Assembly (NCBI GenBank): GCA_947471745.1
Contig: CANJKZ010000971.1
Coordinates: 2,476,001-2,540,000 of the forward strand
Direction: 5' to 3'
Source: Closterium sp. Naga37s-1
Taxonomy: Eukaryota; Streptophyta; Zygnematophyceae; Desmidiales; Closteriaceae
DNA length: 64,000 nucleotides
Numbering within the stretch: position 1 is the first letter of the stretch; every line of letters begins with the position of its first letter. The translations under genes and the position numbers were made by a program. The notes below the pieces were generated by a model. That model was not told the DNA's origin. It ran no database searches and saw only the letters and a list, made by a program, of their open reading frames with translations. Below are positions 24,344 through 33,644 of the stretch, piece by piece.

Positions 24344-26448
24344 GAATCGGGCCAACTACTGACGAGACTGCCTGCTCGCCCAACCACACCGACCCTCACC
24401 GAGTCACAGTACCGATTCACGCTATCGATCGGGCTCGGATGAATAAGGAGGGTACAGCGACGGATTGCCCAGTACTGATCCACGGGAAAATACTGGGAGC
24501 AGCAGTGAAGATTTTTATAGACGGAGGAGCAAGCCACAGCTTAGTTAATACCGCAACCGCACGAAAGCTGCAACTGACACTTAGTCGGTGTTTACCGGAA
24601 ATAGATGCACGCTTAGTGGACGGAACGCCACTGGCCATACGGGAGAAGGTGGAGAGAGTAAAGGTCCGCTGCGGGGGAATTTTTGGGTTTACACAGGAAA
24701 TGCTCGCGACGACATTGGATGGGCACGACATTTTACTGGGACGTGATTGGCTGCGACGGTATAACCCGCGAATCGACTGGACGACGGGTAGCTGCACTGT
24801 GCGAAGTAGCGGTAACTGGGTCGTGCTACCTCGCTGGCAGTCGCCCGAGTCTTCAACGGTCCACGTCAACGCCATCACGATGAAACGGGCTGTCGCCGCT
24901 GGAGCTGACGTGTACGCAGTGGATATAGCATTGGTAGGAGAAGCGGAGCAGCCGAACGATTTTCAGAAACTGTTGGCAGCAATACCGCCTGAACTACAGG
25001 AACTGTTGAAACGATACCCGGGGATTTTTCCGGACGATTTACCCGAGGGACTGCCACCTCAGCGGGCACATGACCACCGCATAGAGTTAGAACCGGGGGC
25101 ACAGCCAACTGTACAGCGACAATTCCGCCTGACACAGCCAGAGCTCGACGAACTGAGGAAGCAGTTAGATTACCTGTTAGAGAAAAAATTCATCCGACCG
25201 AGCTCGTCGCCGTTCGCCGCACCGATACTGTTCACACCGAAAAAAGACGGGGGTTTCCGCATGTGTATCGACTACAGAGCACTGAACAGGGTAACAGTCA
25301 AGTCGCGATACCCCATTCCCCGCGCCGACGAACTGATAGATCAACTGCGAACAGCACGGGTTTTTTCGAACATAGATTTACGGGGAGGTTACCATCAGAT
25401 TCGGGTCGAACCATCAGACTGCGCCAAGAGAGCATTTAGGACTAGGTACGGGTCATTCGAGTACACTGTGATGCCATTCGGGTTGACCAACGCACCGGCA
25501 ACATTTCAGATGACCATGAACGAGGCGTTTAGGCCACTTTTAGATAAATGCGTGATAGTTTACCTCGACAACATCCTAGTCTACAGTCGTGATAAGCAGC
25601 AGCATTTAGCAGATCTGGAAGCAGTATTTAACGTTTTAGACAAGCACCGACTACTGACCAAGGGTTCCAAGTGCGAGTTTTTTCAGGACAGGTTAGAATT
25701 TTTGGGGCACATCATTTCGGAGGCTGGGGTTGAAATCGACCCCAAGAAGCTCGACACGGTCAAAGCATGGCACCCCCCGACAAATATCACGGAGCTGCAG
25801 AGTTTTTTAGGGTTCGTGAATTATGTGCGTCGGTTCGTCCCCGACATGGCGAAGTTAACATCCCCACTGACGGATCTGCTGCGGAAAGGGGTCGCTTTTA
25901 CGTGGGGGGAGAAAGAGCATGCTGCCTTCTCTGCCCTGAAAACTGTTCTCTGTTCACCACCCGTACTGCGCATCGCTGACCCACACCGCCCCTTCGAAGT
26001 AGTAACCGACGCAAGCGACATCGCCATTGGAGCCGTACTGCTACAGGATTTCGGCAACGGCCTACAGCCCATCGCATACGAATCACGAAAGCTGCATCCG
26101 CCCGAGAAAAATTACCCGATACACGACCGCGAAATGCTCGCGATCGTGCATGCGTTCAAAGTCTGGCGCTGTTACTTGACCGGCGCAGACGTGACAGTAC
26201 GGACAGACCACCGATCCCTACAGTACCTCCGCGCACAGCCCCACCTCAACCCACGACAGATTCGCTGGCTCGATTTCCTCGAGTCCAATGTTCATTACAC
26301 GGTCACCTATAAAAAGGGAGCCTCGAACATCGCCGACGCACTGACCCGACCCACTGCCCAGATCCACGCGATACTACTCGCCCAGACCAGCCCGCTACTG
26401 ACCGGACTATTTACCCACGGATACCAAACAGACCCATTCTTCACATGA
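24265..26448 (+). CDS. pol: Gypsy Pol part 1: protease, reverse transcriptase, RNase H
   Basis: The open frame overlaps gag in the -1 frame and is probably reached by frameshifting at 24322-24328. The protease motif is FIDGGASHSLVN (about codon 80). RT: KKDGGFRMCIDYRALN, FSNIDLRGGYHQIRV, FGLTNAPATFQ and YLDNILVYSRD, where the second catalytic Asp of the usual YLDD is Asn (AAC at 25570-25572). RNase H: VVTDASDIAIGAVL, ESRKLHPPEKNYPIHDREMLAIVHAF and VRTDHRSLQYL. The frame ends at TGA 26446-26448, directly before integrase; the same frame continues afterwards, so this is a nonsense mutation or, less likely, a readthrough stop. RT activity is expected to be lost because of the Asn change. Confidence 0.93.
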   Translation: MPRGAEAPRSRAGEGVSKAGKRQQSVGIGPTTDETACSPNHTDPHRVTVPIHAIDRARMNKEGTATDCPVLIHGKILGAAVKIFIDGGASHSLVNTATARKLQLTLSRCLPEIDARLVDGTPLAIREKVERVKVRCGGIFGFTQEMLATTLDGHDILLGRDWLRRYNPRIDWTTGSCTVRSSGNWVVLPRWQSPESSTVHVNAITMKRAVAAGADVYAVDIALVGEAEQPNDFQKLLAAIPPELQELLKRYPGIFPDDLPEGLPPQRAHDHRIELEPGAQPTVQRQFRLTQPELDELRKQLDYLLEKKFIRPSSSPFAAPILFTPKKDGGFRMCIDYRALNRVTVKSRYPIPRADELIDQLRTARVFSNIDLRGGYHQIRVEPSDCAKRAFRTRYGSFEYTVMPFGLTNAPATFQMTMNEAFRPLLDKCVIVYLDNILVYSRDKQQHLADLEAVFNVLDKHRLLTKGSKCEFFQDRLEFLGHIISEAGVEIDPKKLDTVKAWHPPTNITELQSFLGFVNYVRRFVPDMAKLTSPLTDLLRKGVAFTWGEKEHAAFSALKTVLCSPPVLRIADPHRPFEVVTDASDIAIGAVLLQDFGNGLQPIAYESRKLHPPEKNYPIHDREMLAIVHAFKVWRCYLTGADVTVRTDHRSLQYLRAQPHLNPRQIRWLDFLESNVHYTVTYKKGASNIADALTRPTAQIHAILLAQTSPLLTGLFTHGYQTDPFFT
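24322..24328 (+). promoter_or_regulatory. Candidate -1 ribosomal frameshift site GGGAAAC
   Basis: The heptamer is phased G GGA AAC in the gag frame, the X-XXY-YYZ arrangement needed for -1 slippage. It lies inside the gag/pol overlap, 12 nt upstream of the gag TAG (24341-24343). A -1 shift here continues directly into pol (RQQSVGIG). No strong downstream stem was evident by eye. Confidence 0.6.
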
Positions 26449-27831
26449 GGAAATTCGCAGCAGTTCGCAGCAGCAAAAGGAGTCTATTACGTAAAAGCCG
26501 GGACCGACCGCATCTGGGTACCGGGGTACACACTGCTACGGGAATTACTGTTACAGGAGGCACACGACGGAATTACCTCGGGACATTTCGGGGTAGAGAA
26601 AACACGGCAGCAGCTGCAGCGGTATTATTACTGGCCCGAAATGTTGACCGACGTTCAACGACACGTGGCATCGTGTCCCACTTGCCAGATCATGAAGTCT
26701 TCACGGAAGCGGCCGGCAGGACAGTTGCAGCCGATCCCACCCCCAGAGCGTGCTTGGCAGCAGGTGACGATGGACTTCGTCACGGGGTTACCTGCCGGAA
26801 CGAGTGGGAATGACGCGATCCTGGTCGTCGTCGATCGACTGACAAAAATGGCACACTTCGCAGCCTGCAAGAAATCAATCACAGCCGAAGAAACAGCCCG
26901 CCTCTTCATCGCCACCGTCGTACGACTGCACGGGATACCAGCATCAATCATCAGCGACAGAGATACGAAATTCACCAGCAACTTCTGGCGGAACCTGTGG
27001 CAGCAGTTCGGCACGCGACTGCAATTCAGTTCATCGTACCACCCCGAAACCGACGGACAGACAGAACGAACAAATCAGACCATGGAACAGCTCATCCGGG
27101 CCACGTGCGACGACCCGACCACGTGGGAACAGCAACTGCCACTCATCGAATTCGCATACAATAACTCACCATCCGCCACGACCCAACAGTCACCGTTTTA
27201 CCTGAACTACGGACAAGACCCCACAGTACCCATGACCCCGAATCCCGACAACCCAGTCCCACGCGCACAACAGTTCGCAGAGATATTACAAGCAGCACGG
27301 ACCCGAGCAGCAGAAGCAATAAAAAAATCAAACGTCATCGCTAAGCGCAACGCCGACCGACACCGCCGCCCCGTCACTTGCCAGCCAGACGACCTAGTTT
27401 TACTCGACACCCAAAACCTCCGCCTGCCCATCACCCCGAAACTCCGCCCTCGATATTGCGGGCCATTTCGCATCAGCCACATGATCACACCTGTCACCGC
27501 CCACCTCCTCCTCCCTGCTGACTGGTACGTCAGCCCGTCATTCCACGTCAGCCTGCTTCGCCCATACGTGCCATCCACCAGCCAACTGCCCCGCAACCGC
27601 CCCGCCAGCATGACCCGACCTCCAACTGAGCCGGTCATCACACCTGAGAAAATACTGAGCCATCGAGTACGTGACCCACGGGGAGCCCGCAGAATCGAAT
27701 TCCTGATCCGTTGGAAGGACCGCACCCCCACCGAAGACAACTGGGTCCCCCTGGATAGAATTGAGAAACACCCTGTCCTCACCGAGTATCTGCGAAGCCG
27801 AAACTTCCGAGATGTACACGCGCTCTCGTAA
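26449..27831 (+). CDS. pol: Gypsy Pol part 2: integrase with chromodomain
   Basis: Same frame as part 1 beyond the TGA; the first Met is at 26641. Zinc-binding HHCC: EAHDGITSGHFGVEKT, then CPTCQIMKS. DDE core: VTMDFVTGLP, SDRDTKFTSNFW, TDGQTERTNQTMEQL. The chromodomain at the C-terminus (EKILSHRVRDPRGARRIEFL, then IRWKDRTPTEDNWVPL) places it among chromoviruses, whose chromodomains guide integration to particular chromatin. Catalytic residues appear intact. Translation would need readthrough of 26446-26448, since no separate promoter or start is evident. Confidence 0.93.
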   Translation, partial: GNSQQFAAAKGVYYVKAGTDRIWVPGYTLLRELLLQEAHDGITSGHFGVEKTRQQLQRYYYWPEMLTDVQRHVASCPTCQIMKSSRKRPAGQLQPIPPPERAWQQVTMDFVTGLPAGTSGNDAILVVVDRLTKMAHFAACKKSITAEETARLFIATVVRLHGIPASIISDRDTKFTSNFWRNLWQQFGTRLQFSSSYHPETDGQTERTNQTMEQLIRATCDDPTTWEQQLPLIEFAYNNSPSATTQQSPFYLNYGQDPTVPMTPNPDNPVPRAQQFAEILQAARTRAAEAIKKSNVIAKRNADRHRRPVTCQPDDLVLLDTQNLRLPITPKLRPRYCGPFRISHMITPVTAHLLLPADWYVSPSFHVSLLRPYVPSTSQLPRNRPASMTRPPTEPVITPEKILSHRVRDPRGARRIEFLIRWKDRTPTEDNWVPLDRIEKHPVLTEYLRSRNFRDVHALS

Positions 27832-27858
27832 GAGGGGCCTCCTTGGGAGGGGGGGTAG

Positions 27859-28210
27859 TGTAAGGAAATGTCCTTTTCCTTACTTCGTGTCCCTGCTCAG
27901 CGCGTACACCACTGTTCCCACCCACAGCACCCAACAGTAATCCGTTACCACTCGCGACACTCGCTTCGACACCATTCCCGCCACCATTCACGACGCGACC
28001 CAACCTCACGGTTCGGTTGGTAACCCGCGCTCCGGACCTCCGCCTCGACACTTTCCCAACCTCGGCACCAGGCCCGTCGCGCACCCCATTTTTCACACAT
28101 TACCGTTACCACTGTAGTTTCGCTATATATTATTCGCTCATGCCTTCGCTCATTGTACTCTTGCTTCGATAGTGCAATTCTCACTCGTTCGCTCAATTGC
28201 ACTCGTAACA
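27859..28210 (+). repeat. Gypsy 3' LTR
   Basis: 352 bp, nearly identical to the 5' LTR. It follows the purine tract GGGAGGGGGGG at 27845-27855 and is followed by the CTAAC duplication. Confidence 0.95.
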
Positions 28211-28447
28211 CTAACACAGTAATGAGTTTTACAATCTCCGCAATGATATGACACAACAATACAAAACATTGAAGATATTAGATGGGAAATTTCATGCACT
28301 TACCGTCATTACATGAAAATTCATCTGACTAGGTCGTCAAAATTGTTGTATGCAGGAATCATAAAGTGGATGCTTCAAAGGTTTTAATACAGTATCTTCA
28401 AAAATCTTAAAACGTTTCTAGCGCGGATGTATTGTTGGAGTCAGATA
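28211..28447. other. Host flank right of gypsy, no gene seen
   Basis: AT-rich unique sequence. It does not align by eye with the corresponding parental interval (19660-19920), so the duplicated segment has diverged or been replaced here. Confidence 0.45.
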
Positions 28448-28952
28448 TTTTCTCCACGCACGGTGCGCTGACTCGTGGGTCGTATGGGTTTCGTTCGGAC
28501 ATTTTCAACACCTAGTCCGTGGTACTTTCCTTAGCAGACCCGAACCAGCTGGCTTAAAGGTATGACAAGCTGTAACACTGTCTGGACCAATCACATATCC
28601 GAACTCAAGGAACGTGGTGCGGTACCGTACCTGAAGGGGAGACTGCTGCGGAGTTGACCAGACCAGTCGTTGAGTGTAAATGAAGAGAAGCTATAAACAG
28701 CCGTCGCTCGAACATGACAGATCACAAGCCTTTCCCTCTTGCCTCTAAACAACATTAGTCTCTAGTCTCCTTTCACTACTTTGGAAACCAGTTTTCGTCA
28801 AGCAATCGAAGCCCGTCACCTTACTCGCAACCCCCAGCCATGGCCTCCAAGGCACTGCTAATCGTCTGCTTCACGCTCCTCGCAGTGACGTCCGCCTTCG
28901 CGCAGCGCGGCCCGCCTGGTGGAGGCCCGCCCGGCGGTCAGGGGCTGCCAGG
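28448..28952 (+). repeat. Duplicate of the secreted-protein gene promoter and 5' end
   Basis: Colinear with 19930-20427, with scattered substitutions and small indels. Shared marks include TTTCGTTCGGACATTTTCAA, the CCAAT box, the TATA box (28692) and the start MASKALL. Homology stops sharply at 28952 in the GPPGG-coding region, where a copia RT fragment begins. Confidence 0.92.
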
Positions 28953-29013
28953 ATGTACATGTACCAGCCGGACTACTACAACGATGAAACCGGCCGGGTG
29001 TGCAAGCTGCTGA
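28840..29013 (+). CDS. Chimeric small secreted ORF (signal peptide plus novel Cys-rich tail), 57 aa
   Basis: The ATG, signal peptide (21 residues, one change from the parent) and first GPPGG repeats come from the duplicated host gene. At 28952/28953 the sequence crosses into a copia RT fragment read out of its RT frame, giving a tail with five Cys (CTCTSRTTTTMKPAGCASC) and a TGA at 29011-29013. The duplicated promoter with CCAAT and TATA boxes lies upstream. It is therefore a plausible transcribed new ORF. It could equally be a non-functional relic; no conservation evidence is available here. Confidence 0.45.
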   Translation: MASKALLIVCFTLLAVTSAFAQRGPPGGGPPGGQGLPGCTCTSRTTTTMKPAGCASC

Positions 29014-30191
29014 AGAGCCTGTACGGGCTGAAGAAGTCGCCGCTGTTGTGGTACTGGGCACTCGACACCGTGCTGAAGGACGCTGCCTAGAAGAAGAGCC
29101 AGGTTGACGAGGCTCTTTACTTCAAGGTCGGCGCTGACGGAGTGGCCTGCTGGGTGCTGGTCTACGACGACGACCTGTGGTGCTGGTCTACGTCGACGAC
29201 CTGCTCGCCGCCTGCAGCAGCACCGCGATGCTGAAGGAGCTGAAGGAGCTGCTGGAGGCCGCCTTCGAGATGCGCGAGATCTCACCGGTGGTGAAGTACC
29301 TCGGGATGGAGATCGTGCGCGACAGGTGGGCGAGGAAGTTGTGGCTGCACCACCAGAAGTACGCCGACAAGCTGCGCAGGCGCTTCATCGACGAGGAGCA
29401 GACCGGGCGCACCCCGAAGACGCCGGTCTCCGTCGACGCCTACGCCGAGATTACGTTTGACGACGAGGAGGCACAGGAGCGCCAGGAGGAGGAGTATTGG
29501 CAGAAGGTCGGCTCGCTACAGTTCGCGGCAACGACGATGAGGCCGGACATCGCCTTCGCCTACAGCAAGCTGGGGAGCGGCCTCACGGCGGGGAGTGACC
29601 AGCACTAGCGCGAGGTCGACCGCTGCCTTGCCTACCTCGCCAACACCCGTGACACCGCCTTGGACTTCGGCGGTGGACCATAGTCGCTGAGGCTGGTCGG
29701 CTACGTGGACGCCGACGACGCCGGCGACAAGCAGAACCGGACGAGAACGGGCGACTCCGTGTTCGTCTACGGAGGGGCCGCAGTCTCCTGGTCGAGCCAG
29801 CGCATCAAGTGCGCGACGCTGTCGTCGACCGAGTCGGAGTACGTGGCGGCAACCGAAGCCGGCAAGGAGGGACGCTGTCTTCGCTTCCTCCTTGCAGAGT
29901 TCCGGCTGCTGGACGCCGGGACGCCTTCGGGTGGACAACAAGTCGGCCATCACAGTCGTCGAGGGCTTGGGGATGCAGGGCAACCTCAAGCACATGGAGT
30001 GGCAATATGCCTGGCTGCAGCACATGGTAAAGCGCGGGAAGTTCACGCTGAAGTACATCCCGACCACCGAGCAGCCGTCCGACTTCCTGACGAAGGCGCT
30101 GCACTTTCCGACCTTCATTTGGTGCTCTGTCGCAATCGTCCAAGTGCGTCTGGCCGGCGTCGGCGACGGTGACAACAACGTGCAGCAGTAG
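28953..30191 (+). pseudogene. Ty1/copia RT-RNase H fragment, degenerate
   Basis: Copia RT is recognisable in pieces: YMYQPDYYNDETGRVCKLLK, SLYGLKKSPLLWYW, VLVYVDDLLAACSST and VVKYLGMEIVRD. RNase H pieces follow: YVDADDAGDKQNRTRTGDSV, AAVSWSSQRIKCATLSSTES, and DNKSAITVVEGLGMQGNLKH to DFLTKALHFP. The frame is broken by stops at 29086-29088, 29606-29608 and about 29683, a 24-bp tandem duplication across the YVDD codons (29156-29203) and a frameshift near 29930. No LTR or integrase accompanies it. It belongs to a different copia lineage from the element at 31.8-38.2 kb, judging by sequence. Confidence 0.85.
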
Positions 30192-30419
30192 GTGTCATGC
30201 CCTCTTGCATGGCTGGTGCGGTGACAGCGTGCTGTGTGTTGTGTGCACCCCGACGAGCTATTTTCCGAGTAGTGCTACCGTGTGGGCTGGAGGCCCAAGC
30301 GTGAACGCGGTAGGGGAGTGTCAACGGGAGTTGTGTGTTGGCCCCGTCCTCGCTTGGGTGGAGCCGACCTCGTGGTCCGGTGTATGGGGTGGTGCAGCAG
30401 ACTTGCAGTAGTGGGCGAC
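30192..30419. other. Flank of copia fragment, no feature seen
   Basis: GC-rich sequence without a recognisable ORF or repeat. It may be residual 3' sequence of the fragmentary copia element. Confidence 0.4.
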
Positions 30420-30860
30420 GCCGACTTGGGCGGGCTGGTCGACAGGGTCTGGTCGACCTGCACGGGTCCACTGCGAATCCACTGACCTTGGGGGCGCCGG
30501 CGGCCGACTTAAGTGCTGGGTGGTCGATCAGGCGAGGTCGACCTAGGAGGGCGTCGACTTGGGGACGCCGACCTGGTGAAGCCGACTTGGTGTGGTCGGC
30601 TGATAGCTGTGCTGGTCGACCTGGAGTTGGTCGACCAGGGGTGTGGTCGACTTGGTGTGGTTGACCGGATGTGGTCGTCGACCAAGGTGGTCGACGGGCA
30701 CGAGGAGTAGTGCCTGGTTGACGTGGTTGCCCGGTCGACCAGGTTACCCGGGCGACAGGGATCTGCGGAGGAGGGCGACAGTCGCCCAGGTGGTTCTAGC
30801 GAAGCCGACCTTGGATGTGGTATCCTGAGGTCGACGTGGCTGATCAGACGCAGTTAACTA
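30420..30860. repeat. GTCGAC-rich degenerate repeat
   Basis: GTCGAC occurs at least nine times in about 440 bp, within variants of GGTCGACTTGGTGTGG and GCCGACTTGG. No fixed period. The hexamer GTCGAC and the string GGTCGTCGAC also occur in the 130-bp satellite further right, but I could not align the two. Confidence 0.5.
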
Positions 30861-31309
30861 CACGTGGACGATTTGGTGTCTGCGCTGTGCACGTAACAGG
30901 GCACATCACCCCAATCAACTATAAGCACCTGCGAAGCGGGTGCGCTATTGTTCTGCGGGTGCAACGTTGTGCAGCCGCCTTGCTGCAGCGTTGGCATGCC
31001 GTCGACTTGCAGCGTTGGCAGGCCGTGACTTTGCACTGCTGGAGCGCGGTCGACCATGCAGTGCTGGAACTCGGTCGTCCGTGCTGCGCTGGCAGTCGAC
31101 CTGCATGCTTGCTAGCATCTGATGTAGTCTTGCTTGCCAAGTTTGTTGCTATCATTCTGAATCATTAATGTCAATCTTTGCTAGTGAAACTCTTGCCAAT
31201 TTTCCTGTGAATGCGCAAGTAAAGAGAACACAAGCAAACAACTAAAGAACGCTGAGATCACCCTCACAACCGTGCCTTCCCCGTAGTCAAGCTCCCGTTG
31301 TTTGAGTTA
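30861..31309. other. Intergenic with weak ~30-bp repeats, no gene seen
   Basis: 30950-31100 has loosely repeated GTTGGCATGCCGTCGACTTG-like segments. 31110-31309 is unique-looking and leads into the octanucleotide array. Confidence 0.4.
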
Positions 31310-31815
31310 TCCCCGCACTTGTACACTTGTATAGTTGTACACTTGTACTTGTACTCTTGTACACTTGTACACGTGTATACTTGTACTTATACACTTGTAA
31401 AGTTGTACACTTGTACTTGTACACATGTACAGTTGTACACTTGTACACTTGTACTTGTACACTTGTACAGTTGTACAATTGTACACTACACTTGTACACT
31501 TATACTTGTACACTTATACTTGTACACTTATACGGTTGTACAGTTGTACACTTGTACAGTTGTACACTTGTACAGTTGTATACTTGTACAGTTGTACACT
31601 TGTAAACTTGTACTTGTACATTTGTACAGTTGTACACTTATACACTTGTACAGTTGTACAGTTGTACAGTTGTATAGTTGTACACTTGTACTTGTACACT
31701 TTTAAAATTGTACACTTGTACTTGTACACGTGTACACTTGTACAGTTGTACACTTGTAATTGTACACTTGTACACTTGTACACGTGTATAGTTGTACACT
31801 TGTACACGTGTACAG
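31310..31815 (+). repeat. Octanucleotide array (YTTGTACA)n, left part
   Basis: Tandem CTTGTACA and GTTGTACA units in mixed order, about 60 copies, with occasional 6-bp CTTGTA slips. It is interrupted at 31815 by the copia element and resumes at 38217. Open frames on both strands (Tyr-Thr-Cys-Thr/Val-type with an 8-residue period) arise from the repeat. Confidence 0.93.
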
Positions 31816-32587
31816 TGTTGGATACACGTCATTTTGAGTGCATGTCATCCTAACGTCCTGCCGAGTGCTCGTGCTATTCATGCGTGCATTGTTTGCATGA
31901 GCATATGTCATTGTGCATGGCTGTTGGATTTTACCATCTCTATGTTTTTCTCCAAGTTTAAATGCTTCATCATGCAGGAGAAATCCAGAGCTTTCCAACG
32001 ATACCAAGATTGCCTTATTCCGAACAAGATCGCCCAAGTTACAAGATTTCCAAGACTTGGATTTCTTATTACCTTTTTGGGGTTATATATAATTTGGGTG
32101 ATTACTTGGACATGACTATAAAGAGGATCTTTTGTTGGGTGGTTAGGGAAGGCAATTTTGACTTTTGGATTGGGGTGGCTAGAAGTTTCTAGCATGGGTT
32201 GCAAATGTTGCAACACCTAGGCAAAATCCAACTAGATTGGATTTTGCATGTGACACCTCAAGGACCTCATGATGAGGGTTGCATCTTTGCTGCTAGGAAG
32301 GTTCCTACCATCCTTTCCTAGCTCTTGGAGAACCCCCTTCCCTCTCATGGTTCTCTTGGAGTCCCCAACTCCAACTTTCTATGCCTTAATGCTTGTACTT
32401 CCTCCACTATTCTAGTCATGCGGCTGCTGTACGTTTTTACTTGGTTCTCACTCTATAGACCATCTCAACAACTGATTCAACTTGGAGATGGTAGCTAAGC
32501 CTAAGACGCAACTTCCTACCGAGCGGATTTGCGTTTAGTTGAGAAATGAGTTCGTTGTAAGTTCTTAAAGTGACGGATCCTGAACAA
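31816..32587 (+). repeat. Copia 5' LTR
   Basis: About 772 bp, starting TGTTGG. The 3' end reads CTGAACAA and lacks the terminal CA seen in the right LTR (CTGAACAACA), suggesting a small loss next to the PBS. TATATATAATTTGGG near 32085 could be a promoter element. Confidence 0.92.
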
Positions 32588-32589
32588 GT

Positions 32590-32604
32590 GGTATCAGAGC
32601 GGGT
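32590..32604 (+). promoter_or_regulatory. Copia primer binding site (initiator tRNA-Met)
   Basis: TGGTATCAGAGC, a 12-base match to the complement of the initiator tRNA-Met 3' end, two bases after the LTR. Confidence 0.85.
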
Positions 32605-32822
32605 AGTCGACTTTGAGACGACAAATCGTCGTGACTTCTCAACCAATGTTGACGAGTGAGACCAGTTTCTAGTAGCTCTGCTCGCGAACTTTTGATTGGT
32701 GGTCGAACCGCGTTCTATTTCGAAGTATCCAGTCCGCGACGGCGTTTTTCGTAGAATCTAAATTTATGGCAGAATTCTCTCCAAACGATTTCTCAAGTTT
32801 CCACCGTTCATAAGGCCTCAAT

Positions 32823-33644
32823 ATGACTGGAACGGACTCTAGAGGTGCGAATGGCGAGATGGCTGGAGCTAGAGAGGCTGGAGAGCAGGGGGGAGTTGCT
32901 GGTGGTGGAGTGGGGACTCACCAACCAGCCAACCCTACGCTACCTACTTCTTCTACACCATCTCCTACTACCGTGGATCCTGTGAAAGCTTTCTCTATTG
33001 AGAAATTCATGGGGGAGGACTACGAGCACTGGAGCTTCCGCATGAGGCTGATGTACACCCAATACAAGCTATTGGATCTGGTGGAGGGGAAGGAGAAGAT
33101 GCCAGAGGCCGCGGAGCTGAAATGAGCGTGGATGAAGCGGTCGTTCGACGCATACATGCTCATGGTGCAAGCGGTTGGCGGGCGACAACTTGACCAGATC
33201 AAGGACCTCTTGGGTGATCCAGAGTGTGGCCCCAAGGCTTGGAGGAAGCTTCTGGATGTGCACTCACCGACACATGCTACCGGCATCGTGCTACTCGCGC
33301 GGCGGCTGCGTGACATCAAGTTCGTTGATGGAGAGCCGATGCAACCGGTGTTGGATGAGATGCGGGACATCTTCACGAATCTCCAAGGCGGCGGTGTGGT
33401 ATACCCGGAGCTCGTGCAATGCGTGGAGATCGTGATACGGCTGCCGGAGTCGTGGTCTGCCCTTGCGATCAACCTCAACTCTCAACATCCCCAGTGGAGC
33501 GTGGATTACATTCGCGCGGGCATCCTAGAGGAGGACTTGCGGCGGCGGAGTGTGGAGCGCTCGGAGGAGGGGGCTGGCTATGGAGTTGGAGGTGGAAAGA
33601 GTGGCTTCAAGAAGAAGGAAGGGCAAGAACAAGGACAACCCTAA
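32823..33644 (+). pseudogene. gag: Copia Gag, interrupted by TGA
   Basis: Starts MTGTDSRGANGEM, with a Gly/Thr/Pro-rich N-terminus. The UBN2/Retrotran_gag-type core follows: VKAFSIEKFMGEDYEHWSFR, MRLMYTQYKLLDLVEG. The stop TGA at 33123-33125 interrupts the frame. After it the same frame continues (AYMLMVQAVGGRQLDQIKDL, LLDVHSPTHATGIVLLARRL, LPESWSALAINLNSQ) to 33644. The zinc knuckle (CFYCKKRGHRWRKC) is in the next frame, so a 1-nt shift near 33,620 separates it from the core. In most plant copia elements gag and pol are one ORF, so both breaks look like decay. Confidence 0.88.

Larger units (their letters stand above)
22634..28210 (+). mobile_element. Ty3/gypsy LTR retrotransposon, chromovirus type, recently inserted
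   Basis: Complete element of 5,577 bp: 352-bp LTR, PBS, gag, pol with chromodomain, polypurine tract (27845-27855), 352-bp LTR. The 5-bp duplication CTAAC flanks it (22629-22633 and 28211-28215). The LTRs start TGTAAGG, end TAACA and differ at about four positions by eye (about 99% identity), so the insertion is recent. Order of pol domains: protease, RT, RNase H, integrase, chromodomain. Two lesions in pol (YLDN at the RT active site, TGA before integrase) argue against autonomy. It splits the duplicated host segment at 22.63 kb. Confidence 0.96.

Noticed and set aside
26446..26448. Programmed stop readthrough separating RT and integrase in the gypsy element
   Set aside because: There is no precedent for readthrough at this pol position, and the same copy has another loss-of-function change (YLDN). 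A nonsense mutation is simpler, although a family comparison could revive the idea.
33600..33640. Programmed frameshift between copia gag and pol
   Set aside because: Plant copia elements usually have one ORF, the shift lies inside a Lys/Gly-rich linker without a slippery heptamer in phase that I could see, and other clear mutations are present.
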